Origin: Anomaloglossus baeobatrachus
Taxonomy: Eukaryota > Chordata > Amphibia > Anura > Aromobatidae
Length of the DNA: 64,000 bases
Direction of reading: 5' to 3'
NCBI RefSeq assembly: GCF_048569485.1
Contig: NC_134364.1
Coordinates: 129,991,089 to 130,055,088, forward strand
Position numbers and translations under genes: made by a program. Shown piece by piece: positions 23,276 through 41,640 of the stretch (positions are counted from its first letter, which is position 1; every line of letters starts with the position of its first letter). Below the pieces are notes generated by a model that was given only the letters and a program-made list of their open reading frames with translations, did not search any database and was not told the DNA's origin.

Positions 23276-26175
23276 TGCTGCTGTAGATGATAGGATGGGG
23301 ACACGGCCAGGTGTGGTGTCCTTGCTGCAGATGATAGGATGGGGACACGGCCAAGTGTGGTGTCCTTGCTGGAGATGATGGGATGGGGACACGGCCAAGT
23401 GTGGTGTCCTTGCTGCAGATGATAGGATGGGGACACGGCCAGGTGTGGTGTCCTTGCTGCAGATGATGGGATGGGGACACGGCCAGGTGTGGTGTCCTTG
23501 CTGCAGATGATGGGATGGGGACACGGCCAGGTGTGGTGTCCTTGCTGGAGATGATTGGATGGGGACACGGCCAGGCGTGGTGTCCCTTGCTGCAGATGAT
23601 GGGATGGGGACACGGCCAGGTGTGGTATCCTTGCTGCAGATGATGGGATGGGGGACACTGTCAGGTGTGGTGTCCTGCTGCAGATGATGGGGGGGAGGAG
23701 GGGGGGGGAGGAGGTGACCAGGTGTGGTGTCCTGCTGCAGATGATGGGGGGGAGGGGGGGGGAGGTGACCAGGTGTGGTGTCCTGCTGCAGATGATTGGG
23801 GGGGGGGGGGAGGAGGTGACCAGGTGTGGTGTCCTGCTGCAGATGATTGGGGGGGGGGGGGAGGAGGTGACCAGGTGTGGTGTCCTGCTGCAGATGATTG
23901 GGGGGGGGGGGGAAGAGGTGACCAGGTGTGGTGTCCTGCTGCAGATGATTGGGGGGGGGGGGGGGAGGAGGTGACCAGGTGTGGTGTCCTGCTGCAGATG
24001 ATTGGGGGGGGGGGGGGGAGGAGGTGACCAGGTGTGGTGTCCTGCTGCAGATTATTGGGGGGGGGGGGGGGGGGGAGGAGGTGACCAGGTGTGGTGTCCT
24101 GCTGCAGATGATGGGGGGGGGGGGGGAGGAGATGACCAGGTGTGGTGTCCTGCTGCAGATGATGGGGGGGGGGGGGGGGGAGGAGGTGACCAGGTGTGGT
24201 GTCCTGCTGCAGATGATGGGGGGGGGGGAGGTGACCAGGTGTGGTGTCCTGCTGCAGATGATGGGGGGGGGTGGAGGAGGTGACCAGGTGTGGTGTCCTG
24301 CTGCAGATGATGGGGGGGGGGGGAGGAGGTGACCAGGTGTGGTGTCCTGCTGCAGATGATGGGATGGGGACACGGCCAGGTGTGGTATCCTTGCTGCAGA
24401 TGATGGGATGGGGACACGGCCAGGTGTGGTATCCTTGCTGCAGATGATGGGATGGGGACACTGTCAGGTGTGGTGTCCTGCTGCAGATGATGGGGGGGAG
24501 GGGGGGGAGGAGGTGACCAGGTGTGGTGTCCTGCTGCAGATGATGGGGGGGGAGGGGGGGAGGAGGTGACCAGGTGTGATGTCCTGCTGCAGATGATTGG
24601 GGGGGGGGGGGGAGGTGACCAGGTGTGGTGTCCTGCTGCAGATGATTGGGGGGGGGGGGGGGAGGAGGTGACCAGGTGTGGTGTCCTGCTGCAGATGATT
24701 GGGGGGGGGGGGGGGGAGGTGACCAGGTGTGGTGTCCTGCTGCAGATGATTGGGGGGGGGGGGGGAGAAGGAGGTGACCAGGTGTGGTGTCCTGCTGCAG
24801 ATGATTGGGGGGGGGGGGGAGGAGGTGACCAGGTGTGGTGTCCTGCTGCAGATGATTGGGGGGGGGGGGGGGGGAGGAGATGACCAGGTGTGGTGTCCTG
24901 CTGCAGATGATGGGGGGGGGGGGAGGAGGTGTGGTGTCCTGCTGCAGATGATGGGGGGGGGGGGGGGAGGAGGTGACCAGGGTGTGGTGTCCTGCTGCAG
25001 ATGATGGGGGGGAGGAGGAGGTGACCAGGTGTGGTGTCCTGCTGCAGATGATGGGGGGGGGGGGGGGGGAGGAGGTGACCAGGTGTGGTGTCCTGCTGCA
25101 GATGATGGGGGGGGGGGGAGGAGGAGGTGACCAGGTGTGCTGTCCTGCTGCAGATGATGGGGGGGGGGGGGGGGGAGGAGGTGACCAGGTGTGGTGTCCC
25201 TGCTGCAGATGATGATGGGGGGGGGGGGAGGAGGTGACCAGGTGTGGTGTCCTGCTGCAGATGATGGGGTGGGGGTGGGGGGAGGAGGTGACCAGGTGTG
25301 GTGTCCTGCTGCAGATGATGGGGGTGGGGGGGGGAGGAGGTGACCAGGTGTGGTGTCCTGCTGCAGATGATGGGGGGGGGGGGGGGGGGAGGTGACCAGG
25401 TGTGGTGTCCTGCTGCAGATGATGGGGGGGGGGGAGGTGACCAGGTGTGGTGTCCCTGCTGCAGATGATGGGGGGGGGGGGGGGGAGGTGACCAGGTGTG
25501 GTGTCCTGCTGCAGATGATGGGGGGGGGGAGGAGGTGACCAGGTGTGGTGTCCTGCTGCAGATGATGGGGGGGGGGAGGAGAGGTGACCAGGTGTGGTGT
25601 CCTGCTGCAGATGATGGGGGGGGGGGGGGGAGGAGGTGACCAGGTGTGGTGTCCTGCTGCAGATGATGGGGGGGGGGCGGCGGGGGGGAGGTGACCAGGT
25701 GTGGTGTCCTGCTGCAGACGATGGGGGGGGGGAGGAGGTGACCAGGTGTGGTGTCCTGCTGCAGATGATGGGGGGGGGGGGGGGGGGAGGAGGTGACCAG
25801 GTGTGGTGTCCTGCTGCAGATGATGGGGGGGGGGCGGCGGGGGGGAGGTGACCAGGTGTGGTGTCCTGCTGCAGACGATGGGGGGGGGGGGGAGGAGGGT
25901 GACCAGGTGTGGTGTCCTGCTGCAGATGATGGGGGGGGGGGGGGGGGGTGGGGGTGGGGGTTGGAGGAGGTGACCAGGTGTGGTGTCCTGCTGCAGATGA
26001 TGGGGGGGGCGACGGGGGGAGGTGACCAGGTGTGGTGTCCTGCTGCAGATGATGGGGGTGGGGTGGGGGGGGGAGGAGGTGACCAGGTGTGGTGTCCTGC
26101 TGCAGATGATGGGGGGGGGGGGGGGAGAGGAGGTGACCAGGTGTGGTGTCCTGCTGCAGATGATGGGGGAACATG
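23276..26175. repeat. G-rich minisatellite H, unit about 44-60 bp
   Basis: About 60 units of CCAGGTGTGGTGTCCTGCTG plus CAGATGATG and a G tract. Units at 23.28-23.65 kb and 24.36-24.47 kb have GGGATGGGGACACGG in place of the pure G run; the rest carry G8-G20 with GAGGAGGTGA. Two short stretches (25.66-25.73 and 25.82-25.88 kb) share a GGCGGCGG variant, showing a duplicated block. The array ends about 60 bp before the first PI4KB coding exon. Confidence 0.95.
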
Positions 26176-26230
26176 GCCAGGTGTGTTGGAGGTTCTATCT
26201 GTGGATCATTTGTCATTATTTTTGTATCTT

Positions 26231-26262
26231 TGCAGATCTGATTCGTGGGGGTGAGCTGTGAG
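26231..26262 (+). other. PI4KB: PI4KB splice acceptor and 5' UTR remnant
   Basis: TTTGTATCTTTGCAG ends at 26235. A 27-base untranslated leader then precedes the ATG at 26263, so at least one untranslated exon lies upstream, not located in this window. Confidence 0.75.
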
Positions 26263-33426
<7,164 letters not shown>

Positions 33427-33935
33427 TCACTGTGATGGAGGCACAAGGACGAGTGGATGGGGGCGAGACCTCAGCAGAGCGTGGAGACCACTATGCAGCC
33501 ATCAGTATTCCTCACCGGATTCGCCCCCTCCCCCGCACAATCATGTGGCCCGTGCTGACCCCTCCCCATTTCTGTACTCCGCCCCCAGCAGAGCTGACTC
33601 CACCCACTACGCCATATTCTACATGTAACCGATGACATCACGATGATTTCTCTTCTTTTTTTTTTTTTTTTTTCCCCCTCTTATTTAAATAATTTTATTG
33701 TGGTAGACAGAGGCTGATCTGGGACCTGGTGGTGCCTCCGCCACCTGTCTGCTTCTCCTCTGCCATCAGGGCTCTGCAGAGGCACTAGTTCCTGTCATGT
33801 AGGCGAGGGGCGCTGCTGTCTGGAGGGGGTCACCCACTGCATCGGATTTTGGGGAGGGATCTTTATAAGAACAGACGAGTCATGAAGCTTCAAGTTTACT
33901 TTGTATTAAAATGAGATAATCCAGCAAAGCGGTGT
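33427..33935 (+). other. PI4KB: PI4KB 3' untranslated region
   Basis: The stop codon is followed by a T-rich run (33655-33675), and an ATTAAA signal at 33905-33910 probably marks the transcript end near 33930. No other gene begins here. Confidence 0.65.
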
Positions 33936-34149
33936 CATCTGCTCTGTGCCCGGACGAGAGGGTGGGGGTGACCGTGCATTCACTGGAACGTGGCATTACC
34001 ATATGGCTGGGCGACCCGGAGACACGCGCCATGTTGCCAGGCGGCCGGAGAACCTGCACAACGTCACATGGTGGGCCTGTGTAGGGGACGACCGCTTATA
34101 TACTGGTATATACCGTGCAAAAGTATGACATTGTAGACCAAGCAATGAT

Positions 34150-36600
34150 AATCACTAGCCTTTAACCCCTTAACGGCGAAGCCAATTTTGTATTTAATGA
34201 CGAGGCCATTTTCTGCAATTCTGAACAGTGTCACTTTGAGGTTATAGCTGGAGCTTCAGCGGATCCCGGTGATTCTGAGATTGGTTTTTTTTCGTGACAT
34301 ATTGTAGTTCAGGATAGTTATAAATTCAGGAAGATATTTTTTGCTTGTATTTGTGAAAATACCAGAAATTTCACAAAAACTTTGCAATTTTCAATTTTTC
34401 TGCCCTTAAACCAGAGAGTTATGTCACACTAAATAGTTACTAAATTGCACTTCCCACATGTCACTTTACATCAGCGCAATTTTCGAAACAAAATTTTTTG
34501 GAGGGTTAGGAAGTTAGAAGGGGTCAAAGTTCATCAGCAATTTCCCATTTTTTTTCAACAAAATTTACGAAACCATTTTTTTAGTGGCCACATCACATTA
34601 GAAGTGACTTTGAGAGGTGACAGAAAATATCCTAAAGTGACCCCATTCTAAAAACTGCAACCCCCCAAAGTATTCAAAACCACAACCAAGAAGTTTAACT
34701 CGTCTGGTTCTTCACAGGAACTAAAGCATATGTGGAATGAAAAAAAACAAAACATCATTTTACCTAAAAATGTTGCTCTAGCTCCAATTTATTCAGTTTC
34801 AGAAGAAATAACACAACAAAATAGACCCCAAAGTTTGTTACCCAATTACTCCTGAGCGCGCTGATACCCCACATGTGGTCAGAAACCTCTGATTGGACAA
34901 ATGTGAGGACCTGGAATAGAAGAAGCAATATTTGAATTTTTGAAAGCAAATTTGGCTGAAATAGATTGCGGGCACCATGTTGCATTGGCTGGACCCCTAA
35001 GTTACCTAAACAGCAGAAACATCCCCCCCCCCCCCCCCACAAGTGACCCCATTTTGGAAACTAGATCCCTCAGGAATTTTATCTAGGAGTATAGTGAGCA
35101 TCTTGAACCCACAAGTATGTCACAGAATTTGATAACATTAGGCCATAATATTAAACCTTTTCATTTTTTTTCACAAACATGTTGCTTTAGCAGCAAATTT
35201 CTCACTTTTTCAAGAGGTAACGCCAAAACGTGGACCACACAGTTTGTAACCCAGTTTCTTATGAGCGCGGTGATATCCCACATGTAGTCAGAAACATCTG
35301 TTTGGACAAGTGGGAGGGCTCAGAATGGAAGGAGCAATATTTGAATTTTGGAAAGCACACTTGGCTGAAGAAGGTTGTGAGGGTACCATGTTGCATTTGT
35401 AGGGCCCCTAAGGTACCTAAACAGCAGTGACCCCATTTTGGGTCTAGATGTTTGACCCCAGTGGGCTTCACAGAATTTTATAACGTTAAGCCGTGAAAAT
35501 AAAAAAAAAAAATTACCACAAAATTGTTACTTCGACCAGGTCGCTTTTTTTTTTTTTTTGACAGTCACAACTTTATTGACACAACAATAATTAATGTTTC
35601 TGTTTTGATTGTTTTTGTCTGACATTTTTGTTTTGAGGGTTCACTTTCTTCTTGTTGCGGTTCTTGTTTTTGACGTTGTGAGTTTCGTAGTACCGCACTC
35701 CCACTTTCTTTGAATGTTGCTGCCTTTCTATCCTCCTCCTTTCTCTAGATGATAGTTTCTTCTGAGGTTTTTCATTTTCTCCATCATCATTGTCAAGACG
35801 CTTCCTTTTCTTTAATGGCTTGGTCGTCCCTTCACTCTGCTGCTCCTCTTCTGTTTCTTCCTCTTCGCTTGGTGGCTTTGGTTTTGGTTTTGTAAAGAAT
35901 TGTTCACCTAGTTCTTTAGGGATTCTTAAGGCAGAAAATCGCTTGGCTTTGGCTTTATTCAGGAACTTCTTGCACTTTGCTATTCTATCATCCAGATCTT
36001 GTAGCATTGCTTTTGATTTGTGCTTTGTGGCATTCTTGGGATCAGCACTTGGTGTCACGTCATTTTTGGTTTCAGAACGGTGTGAAATTTGGTCATCCTC
36101 CTCTTCTTCTGACCAGATATCATAATCATCATCATCATCATCGTGAATATAGCTCGAAAATGTCTGACATTCCTTCCATTTCTATAGGCACTAAGTCTTC
36201 CTGGGAAAATTCTGGAGCCACTTTTATCTTCCCAAAGTTTTGACGGACGTTTGATAGGATTTCCAGGTCGCTTTTTTCACAAGGGTAACAGGAAAAAATG
36301 CACCAAAAAATGTATTGTGCAATTTCTCCTAAGAACACCAATACCTCATATGTGGTGGAAATCAACTGTTTGAGAGCACAGTAGGGCTCCAAAGGGAAGG
36401 AGCACTATTTGAATTTGGAAACGTTGAAATAAATTGCAGGCACCATGTCGCATTTGCAGGTCTACTAACGTACCTATACAGCAGAAACCCCCACAAGTGA
36501 CCCCATTTTGGAAACTAGACCCCTCAAGGATTTTATTCAGGGGTATAGTGAGCGTTTTGAATTACAGGTATTTCACAAAAATGGTACTATAGCACCAAAT
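34150..36600. repeat. amphibian-type interspersed repeat, three diverged units of about 370 bp
   Basis: Opens with TTAACCCCTTAACGGCG. Then units at about 34620-35040, 35041-35430 and 36280-36560 share GACCCCATTTTGGAAACTAG, GAGCGCG-TGATACCCCACAT and CACCATGTTGCATT. The copies are old and differ from each other. A processed retrocopy at 35551-36262 splits the third. No protein is encoded by the repeat itself. I do not know its family. Confidence 0.6.
35551..36262 (-). pseudogene. 5'-truncated retrocopy of a nucleolar-type, Lys/Glu-rich protein mRNA
   Basis: The insert is flanked by the 15-bp duplication CCAGGTCGCTTTTTT (35536-35550 and 36263-36277). On the minus strand it ends in a poly(A) tail preceded by AATAAAG, the marks of L1-mediated retroposition. 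The minus strand encodes an open C-terminal part (35591-36058) with MLQDLDDRIAKCKKFLNKAKAKRFS, an acidic EEEETEEEQQ stretch, basic KKRKRLD and KNKNRNKKK clusters, and RERRRIERQQHSKKVGVRYY. An upstream acidic piece (DDDDDDYDIWSEEEED) lies in another frame from EILSNVRQNFGKIKVAPEF, so at least one frameshift is present. It looks like a ribosome-biogenesis factor, but I could not name the parent. Confidence 0.7.
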
Positions 36601-36871
36601 TTCTCACTTTTAGGCTATGTGCCCACGATCTGGCCACACTGTGTTTAGTACACAGTATCAGCCCTCCTGCTCCTCTCTGCAGGAGAACGCAGCTGCACGT
36701 GCCCATAATCCGGGTTCGGGTTGCTGCAGACTTTAGCTCTAATCTCTCTGCGGAGAACTCTCACCTCCACACTCAAATTGACATGCTGAAGCTCAGGAAG
36801 CCGCACACCATGTCACTTTATGCTGGAGAGTAAAGAAGCACAGTGGGCAGGAGAGTACTAAAATCTTTTAA

Positions 36872-36955
36872 CCCTAGAACGCGCAACCATAGAAATCAAC
36901 CATAGAAAACAAGTAACCTAGCAGGCCTGCAAGGCCCCAGGTATGCGTTCTAGGG
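36872..36955. mobile_element. 84-bp piggyBac-type MITE
   Basis: Flanked by TTAA on both sides (36868-36871 and 36956-36959), with inverted ends CCCTAGAACGC and GCGTTCTAGGG. The TTAA target and CCCTAGAA terminus are diagnostic of piggyBac-type elements. It is nested in the outer MITE. Confidence 0.85.
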
Positions 36956-36988
36956 TTAACTGCGCTTAAACTGCATAACGCAGTATTA

Positions 36989-37351
36989 GGCTACATGCGC
37001 ACGCTGCATCTTTTTGTGTTCACAAACTGCAGCCAAACCTGCACGTTGTCAGAGAGCCTGGAAATGTAACAAAAAATGCTTGTAATTGTAGGGGTATTTT
37101 TTTTTTTTTGCTGCATTTTCGGTGCGTTTTTCACAACAAGCGTTTTTGTGACAAATGTTGACAAACGCAGGAAGAATGAACATGCTGCATTTTTTTTTTT
37201 TGTCACAAACTTTTGACACATAAAACGCTGACAAACTGTAATGTGCACATAGCAAATCTGACTTCTCAGACTTTGCTGGGAAGTCAAATGTCAAAGTTCT
37301 GACAACAAAACTGCATCCAAAAACGCAGCAAAAAAGTGTGCGCATGTAGCC
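36989..37351. mobile_element. Harbinger-like MITE, TTA target duplication
   Basis: Inverted ends GGCTACATGCGCACG and GTGCGCATGTAGCC are flanked by TTA at 36986-36988 and 37352-37354. The interior is a loose palindrome (GACAAACGCAGGAAGAATG region). 363 bp, non-coding, nested in the outer MITE. Confidence 0.75.
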
Positions 37352-37429
37352 TTATGGATGCAGCAAAATAACTCTGCTTCAAACACACTGCAAACCCTAA
37401 TCGTGGGCACATAGCCTAAAAAGCTAGGA

Positions 37430-38050
37430 TGGATTGATAGATGTGAAACACATATGTCACTCCCTACATATTCTGACCTGGCACCCTTTAGTGACTTTCA
37501 TGTAGCTCTAAAAGGGTATTTAGCCCAAAAAAAAAAAAAAAATTAACGTGGAGGGGGTCCCTTCCCCCCCATTTTTGACAGCCAGCTATTGTAAAGCAGA
37601 CACCACAGCTGGCAGCTTCACCTTGACTGGATATCCAAAACGGAGGGCACCCCAGGCTGTTTGTTCTTTTTTTTTTTGTTTTTTAAATTATTTATAAATA
37701 ATAAAAAAAAAAAAAATGTGGGTTCCCTCCCCAAATTGGATTACCGGCCAAGGTACAGCGGACAGCTGTGGTCTGGTATTCTAATGGTGGGAAGAACCAT
37801 GGTTATTTGGCCCTTCCCAGTCTAAAAATAGCAGGCTACAGCCGCCCCAGAAGTGGCGCATCCCCTTGCCGTGGTGCGGTGGCAAACTGGGTAATATATG
37901 GGGTTGATGCCAGCTGTAATGTCACCTGGTATCAAGCCCAGCAGTTAGTGATGTCACGGTGTCTATCAGATACCCGACACTACTAACTGTCAGTAATAAA
38001 AAAAAAATAATAATAATAATTTGAAAAAACACTCCAACACACTCCCTCTT
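37430..38050. repeat. interspersed repeat, same family as the 17-19 kb foldback arms
   Basis: Shares AAAAATAGCAGGCTACAGCC, GGTAATATATGGGGTTGATG and the A/T homopolymer-rich start with the arms at 17.3-17.8 and 18.56-18.9 kb. No coding potential. Confidence 0.55.
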
Positions 38051-38154
38051 TAACCAATTTATTCAAATGAAAAAAAAAAACAGGTTTGCAATAATGCATT
38101 TTGGAGGTCCCACAACAATTCAAAGCTCCAGTTTTAAATGGACGTGCTGGTCTG

Positions 38155-38340
38155 ATCAGCCCGGAAGTTCGCCCACGGCGCATGCGCCGGCTCACAGGCA
38201 AGTCCCGCGAGACCGCCGCCGTCACGTCATGATCGCGCATGCGCGGGAGCGTCTCCATGGCTCCCGCGCAGGCGCGAGACGGCGGCGATCAGGCAGGGAC
38301 GAGCATGTAAGCCGGCGCGCGCGCGCACAGGAACCACCGG
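38155..38340. promoter_or_regulatory. CpG-dense stretch with GCGCATGCGC palindromes
   Basis: A short CpG island with GGCGCATGCGCC, CGCGCATGCGCG and a GCGCGCGCGC tract, resembling NRF1-type sites. It lies about 400 bp beyond the 3' end of the Penelope-like coding region. It may be a terminal-repeat promoter of that element or part of another repeat. No gene start was found with it. Confidence 0.35.
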
Positions 38341-38882
38341 AACTCACCAGAAGCGTAACAGCATATATAATTATTATGTTGCAGGTATATGGAATCCACA
38401 GTTGTAGAGAGTGGCAGTCATGGTAACATTATTTATAGTATATTCCGTAGGAAGCCTTCTTTTCATCTTTAATAATCCAAATGAATATCCTGTCACACTT
38501 CCACCAATGGTAGTTTTTATCACATTAACCTGCAATCACAAAGAGTATGAATGAGACCTTGGGACTGAAGGACAGAAGAGTACGAATTAAAAATAAGTAA
38601 AAGTGATAAGATTATAGGTGGTTAGGAAGCAAAATGGTGGTGTCACAATCAAAAAGTGAGACAAAGGAGACATATCCAAATTATCTATCCCTGCAGGATT
38701 TATCCACAGGGCCGTATGTGCCCTATTGTATGTATGGGCACGTACACTCATATAAATTTACTGGGTGATGTTACAGGAAGAGTGAATAACTGACGGCCTC
38801 ATTGAGACCTCTAGGGACCAGAGTGTCCAAGGTCACGATCCACTCCGTCTCGCATTGTGCTAGACGTTTCCTGAGGTCACCA

Positions 38883-39512
38883 TCAGATTCCTCCCACTAT
38901 GGCATCAATGCCTCTGATTTTAAGTTTGGAGGGGTCACAGGAGTGGTGAGATCTGAAATGTCGCGGTAATGTTTTTAGAACACTTGGATCAATCTCTGAT
39001 TTGGCCGCAGCAATATCTCTGACATGCTCCCTGACCCTAATGCGGAGCTCGCGGGAGGTGAGCCCCACATAGGTCAGGGGGCATGTACACGTAGCAAAAT
39101 ATATCACGTGTGTGGTACCACATGTGATATATTGTTTAATGTGGAAGTTCTTAGATCCATCTGATGAATAAAAAGTCGAGCTGCGGAGAATATTGCTGCA
39201 GGCCAAACAGTGCCCACAAGGGAAACATCCCTGTGTGGGCCCACGTGAACCAAATGGATTAGCCCTAGGCGAGACATAATGGCTCCGCACCAGAATATCT
39301 TTCAGATTCCTGGCCCGCCTTGAGGTCATCATTGGATTTTGGGTCAATACCTCCGCGAGTGCCGGATCAGTGAAAAGTACCGGCCAGTGTCTCTTCATGA
39401 TATGACGCATAGTCTCCCACTCTTGGTTGTAGGTCCCAATGAACCTCACTATGCCATCCTGTTTTTTTGTGTTATTAATCAGCAATTGTGCCCTAGAGGT
39501 TTTTTTTAGCAC
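38883..39512 (-). pseudogene. Penelope-like GIY-YIG endonuclease segment (PLE-1)
   Basis: The 209-residue segment starts with thumb-region sequence (WETMRHIMKRHWPVLFTDPA) and passes a Cys cluster (CFPCGHCLACSN) to the GIY-YIG signature region (THVIYFATC, then LTYVGLTSRELRIRVREHV). It ends in HHSCDPSKLKIRGIDAI. It continues the RT segment that ends to its right, in a different frame. Confidence 0.85.
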
Positions 39513-40794
39513 TGTTGTAGCCAGATTTAATGCTCCTCATGCTGTACACCCTATCACGAAAGCGATCCCCAAGGTCCACAGACTGTGCCTCAAGCATGGT
39601 GTCAAATGAGCATATCCGTCGCATCCTCAGGTATTGCCCGGTCGGGATGGCACGAATTGTGGACGGATTATGGGCTGAGGACGCATGCAGCAGTGCATTC
39701 ACAGACGTCTCCTTACGGAAGACGTTCGTTTGGATCAATCCCCTATCATCAACCGTAATTAATATATCTAGGAAGTCGATCCTGCATCTGCTGCTTTTGT
39801 GAGTCAATCTGATGTTAAATTTGTTGTTGATCAGTTGTCCCATGAACTGATTGAGCTGCTCCGGACTACCCTGCCACACAAAGAAGATGTCATCTATATA
39901 TCGCAGCCAACACTGCACATGGGCGCAAAGCTCAGGGCCTCCGTCACCAAACACCAGCCTCTCCCAGTACCCCAAAAAGAGACCGGCATACGAAGGCGCA
40001 CAAGCCGCGCCCATGGCAGTGCCCCGCTGCTGCAAGTAAAAGATGTCCTTAAATACAAAGAAGTTGTGTGACAGGGCAAACCGGAGAAGCTCAACGATCA
40101 GTTCGCCCATATCATCATCCCGACCAGACATCCCGAGGAAGAATCGGACCGCTCTGAGACTGTCTTCATGAGAGATGCAGGTATAAAGGCTCTCGATGTC
40201 GGCGGTAACCAAAATCATATCATCTTCCACAAAGACACCGTCAATGCGACTCAGGACGACCGTGGTGTCACGCACATAAGAGGGCAAAGCTTCCACCAGA
40301 GGTTTCAGATGGTGATCTATAAATTTACAAATGGGGTCGCATAAGCCCTCTAGGCCGGACACTATCGGGCGTCCCGGTGGGTTGACGGCGTCTTTGTGGA
40401 TTTTAGGTAAGATATAAAATGTGGGTGTCCTCGGATGCTTATTGCAGAGTCCCTCAAGCATTTTCTTGGTAATCAAGCCTTTCTCAAAAGCCTCATTCAG
40501 GATGGCAGTAAGCTCACTGGAAAATGCAACCAAAGGACTAGAGGGGAGTTTCCTGTATGTCTCCCTACTTCGTAGCTGCCTCAGTACCTCCCGTTCATAC
40601 TTTTCTATTGGTAATACAACAACATTCCCCCCCTTGTCTGCTGCTTTTATTATTATATCATGGTATCCCTGTAGTTCAACCAGTGCTGACCTTTGTACCC
40701 CTGTCAGGTTGTCACGTCTGCATCTGGTTGATATTTTTCTAACATCATCACAGACCATCTTAGTAAAGATATCTACAGCGGGACTCAGAGACAA
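39493..40794 (-). pseudogene. Penelope-like reverse transcriptase segment (PLE-1)
   Basis: A 433-residue uninterrupted reading segment covers most of the RT domain: AADKGGNVVVLP near residue 50, GRPIVSG near 140, TADIESLYTCISHED near 195, GTAMGAACAPS near 260 and YIDDIFF near 295. The TTVVLSRIDG and LKPLVEALPSYVRD blocks are typical of the Neptune/Poseidon-like branch; that assignment is from family knowledge, not a tree. Confidence 0.88.
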
Positions 40795-41424
40795 TGGGGG
40801 GAACTTTGTGGACCTAGGTAGTAAAGCGTGTGGGAATATACCTGTGGATGGTGTCTCCTGTTCTTGTAGTAGATCCTCCAGGTTCTGGATGGCATCCCTC
40901 TACACCTGACTGTCAGACACCGTATTCCGCTTATGAAAAAGTTTTTTTAAAATTAGTTTGCGGGAGAATAGGTTGAGGTCCTTCAAGGCTGTAAACAGAT
41001 GGAAGGGATTAGCAGGAGAGAATGTGAGACCTTGTGACAGCACCTCCACTTGAGCACCAGTGAGCACCAGTGTTGATAGGTTAATTACCTGCAGCCTGTT
41101 ACCCTGCCGTTTGTTCTTTCCTTGGGCAGTAGGTGGACGAGCCCGTTTCTTAATTCGCGCTCCGTTTCGGCCGCGGTTGGGGAGCTCACCGATGCCTCGG
41201 AGTAGGAATCGCCACATGAGCTCTCCGACACAAGTGATGAGGATCGGGGTTTCTGGTTCTTAAAGGGGTAACCCCCTGCACGTCCTCTCCCTGTGTCCAT
41301 TCTCCATTTGTAAGCCCTTCTTGTCGAATAATCAGCAATGTCCCTGTTTAATTTTTTAAACTTAAATGCCTTGATTTCCCATTCCCATCTCTCCAACTCC
41401 TGATTCATTTCAGAATTAAATCGT

Positions 41425-41640
41425 GTCAATCTCAGACAAAATGTTATTACATCACAATGCACCCAATCCGGTACCACCCCACCACCAATTGGTAAATATA
41501 CCGAAGATAGTATGGCATTGCCGCAATGTGATGGGGTTGTTGAGGGGCAACATTCCTGACAGGCTGACATCGCCTAAATATATTTAACATATGCACCGGA
41601 TTGGGTGCATTGTGATGTAATAATATTTTGTCTGAGATTG
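41425..41640. repeat. inverted repeat at the 5' end of PLE-1
   Basis: CTCAGACAAAATGTTATTAC followed by ATCACAATGCACCCAATCCGG (41427-41470) recurs in reverse complement at 41596-41640, about 125 bp away. The right copy is followed by unrelated AT-rich sequence with AATAAAATTTG. It looks like a short head-to-head junction of two Penelope-like ends. Confidence 0.7.

Larger units (their letters stand above)
36612..37417. mobile_element. outer MITE with AGGCTATGTGCCCACGAT ends
   Basis: The left terminus AGGCTATGTGCCCACGAT is matched by the inverted right terminus ATCGTGGGCACATAGCCT. Two smaller elements lie inside it: a piggyBac-type MITE and a TTA-flanked Harbinger-like MITE. It has no coding capacity. 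Confidence 0.75.
38771..41570 (-). mobile_element. Penelope-like element, coding remnant (PLE-1)
   Basis: On the minus strand, an N-terminal basic region (WEWEIKAFKFKKLNRDIADYS) precedes the Penelope-type reverse transcriptase: AADKGGNVVVLP, PKIHKD, PPGRPIVSGLEGLCDP, TADIESLYTCISHEDS, GTAMGAACAPSYAGL and the catalytic CWLRYIDDIFFVW. A C-terminal GIY-YIG-type endonuclease (HVIYFATCTCPLTYVGLTSR, then HVRDI) and zinc-type CFPCGHCLAC follow. Order and size fit a near-complete Penelope-like element. The frame is interrupted in a few places, so it is inactive. It is related to, but clearly diverged from, the pair at 54-62 kb. Confidence 0.9.
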
